From NCBI RefSeq assembly GCF_963977235.1, contig NZ_CAXBOD010000004.1:72544-136543 (forward strand): DNA of 64,000 nucleotides, in the 5' to 3' direction. The position numbers were made by a program, and so were the translations under genes. The notes beneath the pieces are model-generated. The model saw only the letters and a program-made list of their open reading frames with translations. It ran no database searches and was not told the origin of the DNA. The DNA comes from Albimonas sp963977235 (GTDB lineage Bacteria; Pseudomonadota; Alphaproteobacteria; Rhodobacterales; Rhodobacteraceae). Positions 16,746-25,966 of this stretch are shown here, one piece after another (the stretch's first letter is position 1; each line of letters starts with the position of its first letter).

Positions 16746-18986
16746 ATGAGCGACGCGTCTTCCCGACCCCCCGAGGGCAAACCCTTCCTGCTGGGGCTGA
16801 CCCTGGCGGGCTCCGTCTCGGCGGGGGCCTACCTCGCGGGCGTGACGGATTTCCTGATCCGCGCGCTCGACGCCCATGCGACGGCCAACCCCGAGCGGCC
16901 GGTGGTGCTGAAGGTGATCAGCGGCACCTCGGGGGGCGGCACCTCGGCGAGCCTCGCGGTGGCCTCGCTGCTCGACGGCTCGCCCTCGGAGCTGCACGCG
17001 GGGACGTATCGGCTCGACCCCGAGGCGGGCCCGGGGGCGGCGAGCCCGCGCGACTACAGCTTCGCCCTCAGGCGCCTGCACGACATCTGGGTGACCGAGC
17101 TGAGCCTGACCGTCGATCCGCTCGACCGCGCGCGCGAGGCCGCGGCGGCGCGCCCCGCGACCCCGCCCCTGCCCGAGGACGAGACGACCCGCGAGGGCCT
17201 GCTGGACGTGGCCGACCTGAGCGCCGCCCGCGCCGCCCGGCTGCCCGCGCCCTCGCTGCTGAACGGGGTGGCCATCGACCGCGCCGCCAACCGGGCGCTG
17301 GCCGACGTGCGCTGGAACCGCGGCGCGCCCTATCCGTTCGTGGCCGAGCCGCTGGACCTGTTCATCACCACCACCAACGTGCAGGGCGTGGTCTACAAGG
17401 TCCGCTTCGACCGCAATTCGGCCCACCTGATGTCGCGCCACGCCATGGCCCGACACTTCGCCGTGCACGGGCTTGGGGGGCGGCCGATCGGCTCGCCGTG
17501 GCTCGAGGCCTATCACGACCGCGGGCTGCGTCTGCAGGCGCCCGAGCGCGGCGGCGCGGTGGACCTGCGCGCCCGCAGCCGCACGCGCGCGGCCACCGCC
17601 TGGACCCACCTGCGCGAGACGGCGATGGCCTCGGGCGCCTTTCCCGTCGGCCTGCCCCCGCGCTTCATCCATGCCACGATGGGCGAGCATCAGCCCTTCG
17701 AGGTCGACGGCGCCCCCCTCGCCGCGGGCGGCGCCTGGCCGCTGGACCTGCCCCGCGCCGACCTGCCCGGGCCCGACTGGGGCCGGGCCGAGGCGCGTCG
17801 CGACGGCGACGCCACCTATCTCGCCGTGGACGGCGGGGTCAGCAACAACGAACCGTTCGAGTTCGCCCGCTTCACATTGCGCCCCGAAGCGCCCGGCGGC
17901 GAGCGCGCGAGCGGCGCCGACTGGCTGGCCCCCAATCCGCGCGGCGCCGCCGAGGCCGACCGCGCGGTGATCATGATCGACGCCTTCCCCGAGGGCGGGG
18001 TCTTTGGCGCCGTGTCGCCCGACAACCCCGAGGACCTTGCCGCCGCCGGCCTGCCCGGCAGCCTGGGCAAGCTGTTCGGCGCGATGATCTCGCAGGCCCG
18101 CTTCAAGCCCGCCGAGCTCGCCGCCGCCGCCGAGACCGAGATCAAGTCCCGCTTCATGATCGCCCCCAGCCGCCCGGCGAGGGACGGGGCCGAGCCGCTG
18201 TCGAGCTCGAGCCTGCTGGCCTGCGGAGCGCTGGGCGGGTTCTCGGGCTTTCTCGACCTGCGCTTCCGGCAGCACGACTTCATCCTCGGCCAGCGCAACG
18301 CGCAGCGGTTCCTGCAGCAGCATTTCGCGCTCGACCCCGCCAACCCGGTGTTCGGCGACACGCAGGGCCCCCGGACCGAGCGCGGCGAGCGGCCGATCGT
18401 CGAACTCTCGCCCGAGCTGGCCCGGCCCATCGAGCAGCCCGACTGGCCGCGAATGACGGTGGCCGAGCTGCTGGCGCTGCGCGGCCCGATCCGCGGACGT
18501 CTGCAGGCGCTCTACGAGACGCAGGTCGCCGCGATGCGCCCGGGGCCGATCACGCGCGCGGTGGCCTGGGCGGTGTGGACCGGCGGCGGCAAGGGCAGGA
18601 TCGCCGCCATCGGCCTGCGCGCGCTCGAGTCGGCGCTGATCGAGCACGGGCTGCTGGCGATGGAGCTGCCCGAGAGCCTCTACGCGCCCGAGGCCCGCCG
18701 GGTGATCGCCCGGCTGGTCGTCTCGGCGGGAGAGCCGCTGAGCGTCGAGGCCATCGCCGAGAGCTTCGCCCAGACCCGCCGCCGCAAGGGCGAGCCCGCC
18801 CGGACCGCCGCCCAGCTGGCCGCCGAGCGCGAGAGCATCGCCGCGACGCTGAGCGAGCTGAAGCGCCTGCGGCGCAGCGGCCACCGCTACCGCGTCACGA
18901 CCACGACGCGCGAGGGCGCCGAGGCCTGGGTGCTGGAGCGGCACGCCGGCCTGCTCCGGGGCCTGCCGGGTCGGGTGTTCTCCTGA
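16746..18986 (+). CDS. Patatin-like phospholipase, large form
   Basis: A 746-residue protein with an N-terminal patatin domain. A glycine-rich element (LTLAGSVSAGAYLAG) is followed by the nucleophile motif in VISGTSGGGTSASLA (GTSGG). The second dyad residue is the Asp of LAVDGGVSNNEP (about residue 361). The remaining 350 residues are soluble, with no domain I recognise and no signal peptide or clear membrane helix. The start at 16746 follows GAGAGG; an in-frame ATG at 16725 is possible. It likely hydrolyses membrane phospholipids or acyl esters in the cytoplasm. Flanking genes give no specific clue. Confidence 0.87.
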   Translation: MSDASSRPPEGKPFLLGLTLAGSVSAGAYLAGVTDFLIRALDAHATANPERPVVLKVISGTSGGGTSASLAVASLLDGSPSELHAGTYRLDPEAGPGAASPRDYSFALRRLHDIWVTELSLTVDPLDRAREAAAARPATPPLPEDETTREGLLDVADLSAARAARLPAPSLLNGVAIDRAANRALADVRWNRGAPYPFVAEPLDLFITTTNVQGVVYKVRFDRNSAHLMSRHAMARHFAVHGLGGRPIGSPWLEAYHDRGLRLQAPERGGAVDLRARSRTRAATAWTHLRETAMASGAFPVGLPPRFIHATMGEHQPFEVDGAPLAAGGAWPLDLPRADLPGPDWGRAEARRDGDATYLAVDGGVSNNEPFEFARFTLRPEAPGGERASGADWLAPNPRGAAEADRAVIMIDAFPEGGVFGAVSPDNPEDLAAAGLPGSLGKLFGAMISQARFKPAELAAAAETEIKSRFMIAPSRPARDGAEPLSSSSLLACGALGGFSGFLDLRFRQHDFILGQRNAQRFLQQHFALDPANPVFGDTQGPRTERGERPIVELSPELARPIEQPDWPRMTVAELLALRGPIRGRLQALYETQVAAMRPGPITRAVAWAVWTGGGKGRIAAIGLRALESALIEHGLLAMELPESLYAPEARRVIARLVVSAGEPLSVEAIAESFAQTRRRKGEPARTAAQLAAERESIAATLSELKRLRRSGHRYRVTTTTREGAEAWVLERHAGLLRGLPGRVFS

Positions 18987-19089
18987 GCGGAGGGGCCCCG
19001 ACGCTCGCCGGGGCCGGCGCCGGGGGATCGGTTCGACCCGGAACCGAGCCGCCCGTCGTCCGCGGAGAGGCGGGGCCGGAGCCGGCGGG

Positions 19090-19135
19090 AATCATTTCAA
19101 ACTTGCCGAACGGCCGTTAAAAAAGTTGCCAACGA
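19090..19135 (+). promoter_or_regulatory. AT-rich promoter-like region with small palindrome
   Basis: This AT-rich island upstream of the CoA-transferase gene contains the palindrome AACGGCCGTT (19109-19118) followed by AAAAAAGTTGCC. It probably holds the promoter and a regulator site; no exact -35/-10 pair can be assigned. Confidence 0.35.
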
Positions 19136-19179
19136 CGGCCGGCGTTCCAGATCGGCCGCGCATCATGGGAGGGCCGCGC

Positions 19180-20418
19180 ATGACCGACGGCTTCAACCGC
19201 GAGGCCGCCGCCGCGGCCGCCGCGCCGGGGGTGCTGCAGGGCATCCGGGTTCTGGATTTCAGCCGCTACATCGCGGGGCCCTACTGCGCCTCGATCCTCG
19301 GCGACCTCGGCGCGGAGGTGATCCGGATCGAGCCGCCCGGCGGCGCCGACGACCGCTTCCTGCTGAAGGTCGAGGGGTTCGACGACGGCGCCCAGTTCAT
19401 GGCGCTGAACCGCAACAAGAAGTCCCTGACCATGGACCTTCGCAGCCCGCGCGGGCGCGAGGTGCTCAACCGCCTGGTCGCCAGCGCCGACGTGACGCTG
19501 ACCAACATGCCCCCCGCGGCGCTGCCCAGGCTGGGGCTCGACTACGCCTCGTTGAAACAGGCCAACCCGGCGATCATCTCGGCCAACGTCTCGGCCTACG
19601 GGCCGCAGGGGCCGCTCTCGGGGCGCAACGGCTTCGACCTGATCGGCCAGGCGATGAGCGGCGCGACCTACATGAGCGGCTGGCCCGGCCAGCCGGTGCG
19701 CACCTCGTGCAACTATGTCGACTTCGGCACCGGGCTGGGCACGGCGCTGGGGATCATGGCCGCGATCATGCACCGACAGCAGACCGGCGAGGGGCAGGAG
19801 GTGCAGGCCTCGCTGCTGCAGACGGCGCTGACCTTCATGAACGCGGTGCTGCTGGAGGCCTCCACCGGCGTCGAACGCGCCCCGGGCGAGGGCCGCAGCC
19901 CCTACGCCGGCCCCGCCGAGCTGGCGCCCACGAAGGACGGCGCGGTGGTCGTGCAGGTCGTGGGACCGGCGATGTTCGCCCGGCTGGCGGAGGCCATCGG
20001 CCGGCCGGAACTGGCGCAGGATCCGCGCTTCGACACCGACGAGAAACGCGGCGAGGCCGGCGCCGAGCTCTCGGCGATCCTGGGCGAGTGGGCCGGCCCC
20101 CTGACCATGCAGGAGGCGATGGACGCGCTGGCGCAGGCGCGCATCCCCTCCGGCCCGGCCTTCAGTCCGATCCAGGCGATCAACGATCCGGGCGTGCGCG
20201 GGTCGGGCGTGTTCCAGGACCACCATCCGAAACCGGACGGGCCGGCGCTGCCGGTCGCGGGGTTCATCGCCCGCCTCTCGGCCAGCCCCGGCACGATCCG
20301 CGCCCCCGCCGCGGCGGCGGGCGCCGACACGCTCGCCACCCTGCGCGCGGCCGGCTTCTCGGACGACGAAATCGAGACGCTGACCGCCGAGGGCTGCGTG
20401 GTCCCGCCCGCCGCCTGA
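19180..20418 (+). CDS. CaiB/BaiF-family CoA-transferase, single-domain
   Basis: A 412-residue family III CoA-transferase. It has the N-terminal block IRVLDFSRYIAGPYCASILGDLGAEVIRIEPP, the block LNRNKKSLTMDLRSPRGREVL, and a candidate catalytic Asp in NYVDFGTGLG. ATG 19180 has GGGAGGG about 7 bases upstream. It is a normal-length homolog of the fused protein at 9174, without repeated domains. It transfers CoA between organic acids. It is monocistronic between the phospholipase gene and the convergent bluB, so its acid substrate cannot be inferred. Confidence 0.93.
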   Translation: MTDGFNREAAAAAAAPGVLQGIRVLDFSRYIAGPYCASILGDLGAEVIRIEPPGGADDRFLLKVEGFDDGAQFMALNRNKKSLTMDLRSPRGREVLNRLVASADVTLTNMPPAALPRLGLDYASLKQANPAIISANVSAYGPQGPLSGRNGFDLIGQAMSGATYMSGWPGQPVRTSCNYVDFGTGLGTALGIMAAIMHRQQTGEGQEVQASLLQTALTFMNAVLLEASTGVERAPGEGRSPYAGPAELAPTKDGAVVVQVVGPAMFARLAEAIGRPELAQDPRFDTDEKRGEAGAELSAILGEWAGPLTMQEAMDALAQARIPSGPAFSPIQAINDPGVRGSGVFQDHHPKPDGPALPVAGFIARLSASPGTIRAPAAAAGADTLATLRAAGFSDDEIETLTAEGCVVPPAA

Positions 20419-20478
20419 TCCAGAGCCGCCGCGCCTGCCGGGCGCGGTGGCCGCGCGGGCGCCCCGGGCCGGGGGCCC

Positions 20479-21222
20479 TCAGGCGCCGCGGCCGCCTATC
20501 GGGTCGGCCTCGCCGGCGGCAGGCGCCGAGGGCGCAGGCGGGGTCGCGCTCCGCCCCTGCCAGCGATCGGCGAAGACCATCTCCGCGAGCGGTCGCCGGG
20601 CCGCCCAGCCGCGGGCCTGAAGCTCCGGCCCGTCGAAGAGCTCGCGCACATGGCCAAGGCACAGATAGGCCACCGGCGTGACCTCCGCCGGCAGATCCAG
20701 GATTTCGCGCAGGTCCCCCTCGCGGAAGATGCTGACCCAGCCGACCCCGATCCCTTCGGCCCGGGCGGCCAGCCAGAGGTTCTGCACCGCGCAGACAGTG
20801 GAATAGAGGTCGGTGTCCAGGTCATGCGTGCGCCCCAGCACGGTCGGCCCGCCCCGGGTCCGGTCGCAGGTGACGCAGAGGTTCAGCGGCGCCTCGCGGA
20901 TGCCCTGCAGCTTGAGCTCGGAGTAGAGCGCCCGGCGCGCCTCGCCGAACATCTCCCGCGCCTCGGCGTTGGCGCGGTCGAACGCGGCGCGCACCGCCTC
21001 CCGCACGCCGGGGTCGCGGATCACGATGAAGTTCCACGGCTGCGACAGGCCGACCGAGGGCGCGGCGTGGGCGGCCTCGAGGATCCGGGTCAGCGCGGCG
21101 GGGTCGACCGGATCGGGCAGGAACTGGCCGCGCACGTCGCGACGCTCGCGGATGGCGCGGTAGACGGCGGCGCGCTCGGCGGGCGCGAAGGGCCCGGCCG
21201 GGCGGGTCTGGATCGGCTGCAT
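20479..21222 (-). CDS. bluB: 5,6-dimethylbenzimidazole synthase BluB
   Basis: A 247-residue member of the nitroreductase fold that fragments FMNH2 with O2 to make 5,6-dimethylbenzimidazole, the lower ligand of cobalamin. The N-terminus has the family signature YRAIRERRDVRGQFLPDPV. Other typical blocks are AAPSVGLSQPWNFIVI, CVTCDRTRGGPTVLGR and EGIGVGWVSIF. The last 25 residues are an Ala/Pro tail beyond the usual end. A cobalamin riboswitch stands immediately upstream on the same strand, which confirms the assignment. ATG 21222 follows AGGGGAC. Confidence 0.95.
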   Translation of the reverse strand: MQPIQTRPAGPFAPAERAAVYRAIRERRDVRGQFLPDPVDPAALTRILEAAHAAPSVGLSQPWNFIVIRDPGVREAVRAAFDRANAEAREMFGEARRALYSELKLQGIREAPLNLCVTCDRTRGGPTVLGRTHDLDTDLYSTVCAVQNLWLAARAEGIGVGWVSIFREGDLREILDLPAEVTPVAYLCLGHVRELFDGPELQARGWAARRPLAEMVFADRWQGRSATPPAPSAPAAGEADPIGGRGA

Positions 21223-21288
21223 GACATGTCCCCTGTCCGTGAAGCCAGCGGCCGCGGCGCCGTCCGCGCGCCTCGGTCAATGTCGTCC

Positions 21289-21448
21289 GGCCGGTCTTCT
21301 GACTTGGCATCCTCCCGAAGCGGCGCCTTCCCGGCCCGAGCCAGTGGCCTGTTGCCGCCCGGTCCGCCTCACAGCGCTGGGCACGTCGCGGATCTGCACC
21401 GCGTTCCCGATTATTCCCCCGCGCGTGGCGCGGCGGACACCGAACGCA
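21289..21448 (-). promoter_or_regulatory. Cobalamin riboswitch upstream of bluB
   Basis: Read on the minus strand, the segment carries the conserved B12-aptamer landmarks in order: TTCGGTGTCC; AATCGGGAACGCGGTG followed by CAGATCCGCGAC; TGCCCAGCGCTGTGAGGCGG; CCACTGGC; GGGAAGGCGCC; then GCCAAGTCAGAAGACCGGCC, which contains the B12 box. It ends about 66 bases before the bluB start. High adenosylcobalamin should shut off bluB. The rest of 21449-21658 holds nothing I can identify. Confidence 0.95.
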
Positions 21449-21658
21449 ACAGGGCTAGCCGCCTGCCGCCCCCGAGACAACCGCGTCCGAGGCGGGCGCC
21501 AGCGTCCGACGCCGCCGGCGACGGCGCGCCGGCGCCGGCCTCCCCTGGCCCGGGGGCGTCCGCCGGGCGCGCAATCGTCTCGCCAAGCGGGTATCGTCGG
21601 CCCAACCAATGATGCCCGGGACCCGAATCCCGGGCGCGAGGCGCATGGGAGGCGCACA

Positions 21659-23137
21659 ATGACCGAGACCCGATCCCTCGACCGGCCGAGCGAGGCCGTG
21701 CAGGCCGCCGACGCCGCCGACGCCGCCGAGGCCCTGCGGGCGGCGCTGGCCGCCGAAGCCGAGGCCCGCGGCGGCGCCCTGCCCGCCGACCTGCTGGTCT
21801 TCGGCGCGGACATCCCCGAGCGGAACCTGCAGGACTGGTCCCGCCAGCCGCCGGTGCGCCCGCTGGCGCTGGCCCGGCCGCGCTCGACCGCCGAGGTCTC
21901 GGCCGTGCTCGCCGCCTGCGCCCGCGCCGGGCTGGCGGTGGTGCCCCAGGGCGGGCTGACGGGCCTCGTGCGCGGCGCCCACCCCGTCGCCGGCGGCGTC
22001 GCCCTGTCGATGGAGCGGCTGACCGGCGTCGAGGAGGTCGACCGCGAGGGCGCCACCATGATCGTGCGCGCCGGCACGCCCCTGCACGAGGTGCAGGCGG
22101 CGGCCGAGGCCGCGGGGCTGTTCTTCCCGCTCGATCTCGGCTCCCGCGGGTCCTGCTCGATCGGGGGCAACGTCTCGACCAACGCCGGGGGCAACCGGGT
22201 GATCCGCTACGGGACCGCCCGCGACCAGGTTCTGGGGCTGGAGGTCGCGCTGCCCGACGGGACCGTGGTCAACGCGCTCAACCGGCTGGTGAAGAACAAC
22301 ACCGGCTACGACATCAAGCACCTGTTCATCGGGGCCGAGGGCACGCTGGGCGCGATCACCCGCGTCGCCCTGCGCCTGCAGCCGAGGCCCGCGGCGCTGG
22401 ACGTGGCGCTGTGCGCGCTGCCCGACTACGCCGCGCTGCTCTCGCTGCTGGCCGGGCTGCGCGCCCGCTTCGGCCCCGGCCTGACCAGCTTCGAGGCGAT
22501 GTGGGACGAATACCTCGACACCATCACCTCGACCTTCGAGCTGCGCCGCCCCTTCGCCGCCGCCCACCGTTTCTATGCCATCGTCGAGATCTCCCGCTTC
22601 GGGGCCGGCGAGGACTCGCGTCTGCCCGACGCGCTGGGCGAGCTGATGGAGGAGGGCCTGATCGAGGACGCCCTGATCGCCCAGACCGAGCGCGAGGCCG
22701 CCGAGTTCTGGAAGATCCGTGAGATCGTGGGAGAGCTGCGCCAGAAGGCCGGGCCGCTGGTCTCCTACGACATCGGGCTGCCAGCCGGGGTCACCGACCG
22801 GTTCGTCGAGACCTCGGCCGCGCGGGTCCGCGCGCAGTGGCCCGACGCGATGCATCTCGCCTACGGGCATCTGGGGGACAACAACCTGCACCTGATCGTG
22901 CGCTCGGCCGCCTGCGGCGCCGCCCAGCCGCGCGACGGCTTCGACCGGGCGATCTACGACACGGTGCGGGAGTTCGGCGGCTCGATTTCGGCCGAGCACG
23001 GCATCGGCACGACCAAGCGCCCCTACCTCGCCCACAGCCGCAGCCCCGAGGAGATCGCGGTGATGCGCCTGGTCAAGCGCGCCCTCGACCCGCAGGGCCG
23101 GATGAACCCCGGCAAGGTCGTGGACCCCGAGGGCTGA
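21659..23137 (+). CDS. FAD-linked 2-hydroxyacid dehydrogenase (GlcD/D-2HGDH type)
   Basis: A 492-residue FAD-binding oxidase of the VAO/PCMH fold. The FAD domain has VVPQGGLTGLVRGAHPV and the segment GGNVSTNAGGNRVIRYG, followed by GAEGTLGAITRVALRL. The C-terminal cap has HLAYGHLGDNNLHLIV, which carries the metal-binding His pair, and ends with GSISAEHGIGTTKR and GRMNPGKVV. This pattern fits D-lactate, D-2-hydroxyglutarate or glycolate dehydrogenase-like enzymes that pass electrons to the respiratory chain. ATG 21659 has GGGAGG about 6 bases upstream. The gene stands between bluB and a lacI-type gene, so no substrate can be deduced from context. Confidence 0.9.
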   Translation: MTETRSLDRPSEAVQAADAADAAEALRAALAAEAEARGGALPADLLVFGADIPERNLQDWSRQPPVRPLALARPRSTAEVSAVLAACARAGLAVVPQGGLTGLVRGAHPVAGGVALSMERLTGVEEVDREGATMIVRAGTPLHEVQAAAEAAGLFFPLDLGSRGSCSIGGNVSTNAGGNRVIRYGTARDQVLGLEVALPDGTVVNALNRLVKNNTGYDIKHLFIGAEGTLGAITRVALRLQPRPAALDVALCALPDYAALLSLLAGLRARFGPGLTSFEAMWDEYLDTITSTFELRRPFAAAHRFYAIVEISRFGAGEDSRLPDALGELMEEGLIEDALIAQTEREAAEFWKIREIVGELRQKAGPLVSYDIGLPAGVTDRFVETSAARVRAQWPDAMHLAYGHLGDNNLHLIVRSAACGAAQPRDGFDRAIYDTVREFGGSISAEHGIGTTKRPYLAHSRSPEEIAVMRLVKRALDPQGRMNPGKVVDPEG

Positions 23138-23159
23138 GCGCCACGGCCGCCCGCGGGCT

Positions 23160-23175
23160 TGATTGACGTACCTCA
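23160..23175. promoter_or_regulatory. Weak LacI-type operator upstream of the regulator gene
   Basis: TGATTGACGTACCTCA keeps 11 of 16 positions of the strong pair of sites at 24393 and 24421 (TGAGG-N6-CCTCA), including the ACGT centre and the CCTCA half. It lies 36 bases before the lacI-type start and would allow autoregulation. Confidence 0.45.
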
Positions 23176-23210
23176 GCCCGGCGACTAGGTTTCGGGGCGG
23201 AGGCGCCCCG

Positions 23211-24233
23211 ATGAGACCGACGGTTCACGACATCGCGAAGGAGGCGGGCGTCAGCCTCGCCACGGTGGACCGCGTGCTCAACGCCCGCCCCGGCGTGCGC
23301 GAGAAGACCATCGCCCGGGTGCAGGAGGCGGTCGCCCGGCTGGGCTATGTGCGCGACGCCGCCGCGGCCAACCTTGCGCGCGGGCGGTTCTATCGCCTGG
23401 CCTTCGTGCTGCCCGAGGGGCCCAACCAGTTCGTCGAGACGCTGCGCGCCGCGCTGCTGGAGGCCTGCGCCACCCAGGTCGCCGACCGCGCCTCGGTAAA
23501 GGTGGTGACCACGCCCGCCCAGGACCCCCACGCCGTGGTCCGGGCCCTGCGCGCGCTGAACCCGCGGCGCCTCGACGGCGTGGCGATCATGGCGCCCGAG
23601 ACCCCGCAGGTCCGCGACGCCGTCGCCCGCCTGAAGGAGGAGGGGCTGGCCGTGGTGGCGCTGGTCTCGGACCTGCCCAACGCCCCCCGCGACCGCTTCG
23701 TGGGCATCGACAACATGGCCGCCGGGCGCACCGCGGCGCTGCTGACGGGGCGGTTCGCGCCGCCCGAGGGGGAGGTGCTGGTGGTCACCAACTCCCTGCG
23801 ATCGCGGGATTCTCTCGACCGGCGGTTGGGCTTCGACCAGGTGATGGCGCAGGATTTCCCGCGCCTGACTGTGTTGCCGACCGCCGAATCCTACGACGAC
23901 CCCGCCCGGATGGAGCGCGTGGCGCTGGAGACCGCGCGCGCCCGCCCCCGCCTGGTCGGCGTCTATTCGATGGGGTCGGGGAACACGCCGCTGCTGCGGG
24001 CGCTGCGCCGCTCGGGCCGGCTGGACGAGCTGGTGGTGATCGGTCACGAGCTGACCCCCGTCACCCGCCGCGCGCTCCAGGACAACGAGATGGCCGCGGT
24101 GATCTCGCAGGACGTCGGGCACCTGGCGCGCAGCGCCCTGCGGGTGCTGCGCGCCGCCTGCGACGCCGCCCCGGTCTTCGAGGCGCAGGAGCGGATCCGC
24201 ATCGAGATCGTGCTGCGCGAAAACCTCCCCTGA
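23211..24233 (+). CDS. LacI-family transcriptional regulator of the polyol/ketose importer
   Basis: A 340-residue regulator. The N-terminal LacI helix-turn-helix is VHDIAKEAGVSLATVDRVLN, then the hinge-helix region AAANLARGR. A periplasmic-binding-type effector domain (RLAFVLPEG onward) follows. ATG 23211 has GGAGG 7 bases upstream. It precedes, in the same direction, an ABC importer operon whose promoter region carries two inverted repeats TGAGG-N6-CCTCA, with a weaker copy before its own gene. It is therefore almost certainly the local repressor, released by the imported carbohydrate or its phosphorylated form. Confidence 0.93.
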   Translation: MRPTVHDIAKEAGVSLATVDRVLNARPGVREKTIARVQEAVARLGYVRDAAAANLARGRFYRLAFVLPEGPNQFVETLRAALLEACATQVADRASVKVVTTPAQDPHAVVRALRALNPRRLDGVAIMAPETPQVRDAVARLKEEGLAVVALVSDLPNAPRDRFVGIDNMAAGRTAALLTGRFAPPEGEVLVVTNSLRSRDSLDRRLGFDQVMAQDFPRLTVLPTAESYDDPARMERVALETARARPRLVGVYSMGSGNTPLLRALRRSGRLDELVVIGHELTPVTRRALQDNEMAAVISQDVGHLARSALRVLRAACDAAPVFEAQERIRIEIVLRENLP

Positions 24234-24392
24234 TTCGCGTCGCGCGCGGGCCGCAGACCGCGCCGCGCCCGCGCCGAGGAGCGAAATCTCCCTGCCCCGG
24301 CGACCGCTCCCCGGCAGGGGATTCCGCCTTGCGGTCGAACCGCTTGCGCCCGCCCCCGCGGAATGACGCCGCGTCTCCAACCCCTCCCGAAA

Positions 24393-24436
24393 TGAGGAAC
24401 GTGCCTCAAAACAGTGGACGTGAGGCACGCCCCTCA
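24393..24436. promoter_or_regulatory. Tandem LacI-type operators of the importer operon
   Basis: TGAGGAACGTGCCTCA (24393-24408) and TGAGGCACGCCCCTCA (24421-24436) are two inverted repeats with identical 5-bp arms, 28 bases centre to centre. They lie 78-121 bases before the binding-protein start. The arrangement suits cooperative repression by the LacI-type protein encoded just upstream. Confidence 0.75.
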
Positions 24437-24513
24437 ACTACGACTCTTCCTGCACCCCGCGCGCAGGGAGGTGCGAACCACAAAACGCGCCTTCGTCCAG
24501 GGAGGACCCCATA

Positions 24514-25836
24514 ATGAGACCCATCCCCGTCACCCTTGCCTCGGCCGTGGCCGTCGCCTCCGCGCTGGGCGCCGGCCAGGCCCGCGCCGCCGACCTGACC
24601 CTGTGCTGGGCCGCCTGGGACCCGGCCAACGCGCTGATCCAGCTCTCGAAGGATTTCGAGGCGGAGTCCGGCCACACGATGAACTTCGAGTTCGTGCCCT
24701 GGCCCAACTTCGCCGACCGGATGCTCAACGAGCTCAACTCCGGCGGGCAGCTCTGCGACCTGATGATCGGCGACAGCCAGTGGATCGGGCTGGGGGCCGA
24801 GGCCGGCCACTATGTGAAGCTCAACGACTTCTTCGAGGCCAACGGCATCGACATGGCCGACTTCATCCCCGCCACGGTGGCGGGCTATGCCGAGTGGCCC
24901 AAGGGCACGCCCAACTACTGGGCCCTGCCCGCGTTTGGCGACGTGGTTGGCTGGACCTATCGCAAGGACTGGTTCGAAAAGCCCGAGCTGCAGGCCGAGT
25001 TCTCGGAGAAATACGGCCGCGACCTGGCCCCGCCCGAAACCCTCGAAGACCTCAAGGACATCGCCGAGTTCTTCCAGGAGCGCGAGATCGACGGCAAGAC
25101 CGTCTACGGCGCCGCGATCTATACCGAGCGCGGCTCGGAAGGCATCACCATGGGCGTGACCAACGCCCTCTACAACTACGGGTTCGAATACGGCTCCCCC
25201 GAGAACCCCTACATGCTCGACGGCTATGTGAACTCGCCGGGCGCGGTGGAGGGGCTGGAGTTCTACAAGGCGCTCTACGACTGCTGCACGCCGCCGGGAT
25301 CTTCGGACTGGTACATGTCCGAGGACATCGACGCCTACAAGTCGGGCCAGGTGGCGCTGCAGATGAACTTCGCCTTCATCTGGCCGGGCGTCGAGGCCGA
25401 CCCCAACGTCGGCGGCGGCAAGTCGGGCTACTTCGCCAACCCGGCCGGGCCCGCGGGGCACTTCGCCCAGCTCGGCGGCCAGGGGATCTCGGTGGTCAGC
25501 TACTCCGACGAGCAGGAGGCCGCGCTCGAGTATATCAAGTGGTTCGCCCAGCCCGAGGTGCAGAAGAAGTGGTGGAGCCTCGGCGGCTACTCGGCCCTGA
25601 AGGCCGTCGTCGAGGATCCGGGTTTCGGCGCCTCGCAGCCCTACGCGCAGACCTTCCTCGACAGCATGGCGATCGTGAAGGACTTCTGGGCCGAGCCCTC
25701 CTACGCCTCGCTGCTGCTGTCGATGCAGGACCGGGTGCACGCCTACGTGGTCGCGGGGCAAGGCACCGCGCAGGAGGCGCTGGACGCGCTGGTCGAGGAC
25801 TGGACCGAGGTCTTCGAGGACGACGGCAAGATCTGA
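24514..25836 (+). CDS. ABC transporter substrate-binding protein, family 1 (carbohydrate/polyol)
   Basis: A 440-residue periplasmic binding protein with a Sec signal (MRPIPVTLASAVAVASALGA, cleavage after QARA). The mature start is ADLTLCWAAWDPANALIQLS, followed by the family 1 pattern LICD-like LCDLMIGDSQWIGLGAEAG. Cysteines pair in YKALYDCCTPPGSSDW. It delivers a small carbohydrate or polyol to the two permeases that follow. GGGAGGA lies 6-7 bases before the ATG. Two LacI-type operators lie upstream and a 13-bp perfect hairpin downstream, which would favour high binding-protein expression over the membrane parts. Confidence 0.93.
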   Translation: MRPIPVTLASAVAVASALGAGQARAADLTLCWAAWDPANALIQLSKDFEAESGHTMNFEFVPWPNFADRMLNELNSGGQLCDLMIGDSQWIGLGAEAGHYVKLNDFFEANGIDMADFIPATVAGYAEWPKGTPNYWALPAFGDVVGWTYRKDWFEKPELQAEFSEKYGRDLAPPETLEDLKDIAEFFQEREIDGKTVYGAAIYTERGSEGITMGVTNALYNYGFEYGSPENPYMLDGYVNSPGAVEGLEFYKALYDCCTPPGSSDWYMSEDIDAYKSGQVALQMNFAFIWPGVEADPNVGGGKSGYFANPAGPAGHFAQLGGQGISVVSYSDEQEAALEYIKWFAQPEVQKKWWSLGGYSALKAVVEDPGFGASQPYAQTFLDSMAIVKDFWAEPSYASLLLSMQDRVHAYVVAGQGTAQEALDALVEDWTEVFEDDGKI

Positions 25837-25892
25837 GCCCCGCAAGGCCGAACCGGGCGCCGGCCCGCCCGTCCACAGGGGCGGACCGGACC

Positions 25893-25926
25893 GGGCGGAC
25901 GCAGGCCCCTCGCCCTGCGTCCGCCC
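25893..25926 (+). terminator. Attenuator/stability hairpin after the binding-protein gene
   Basis: GGGCGGACGCAGG and CCTGCGTCCGCCC form a perfect 13-bp stem with an 8-base loop in the 130-base gap between the binding-protein and first permease genes. No T-run follows, so partial termination or 3'-end protection is more likely than full termination. Confidence 0.6.
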
Positions 25927-25966
25927 CACCTGACGCCCCCGAAGGCGAACCGATGAAGGACCCCCG

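Noticed and set aside
11994..18944. A 2316-codon open frame on the minus strand, and similar very long frames such as 3650-6724 on the plus strand
   Set aside because: They are antisense to well-supported genes, have His/Gly/Arg/Gln-rich nonsense composition, and arise because stop codons are rare on the opposite strand at this GC content.
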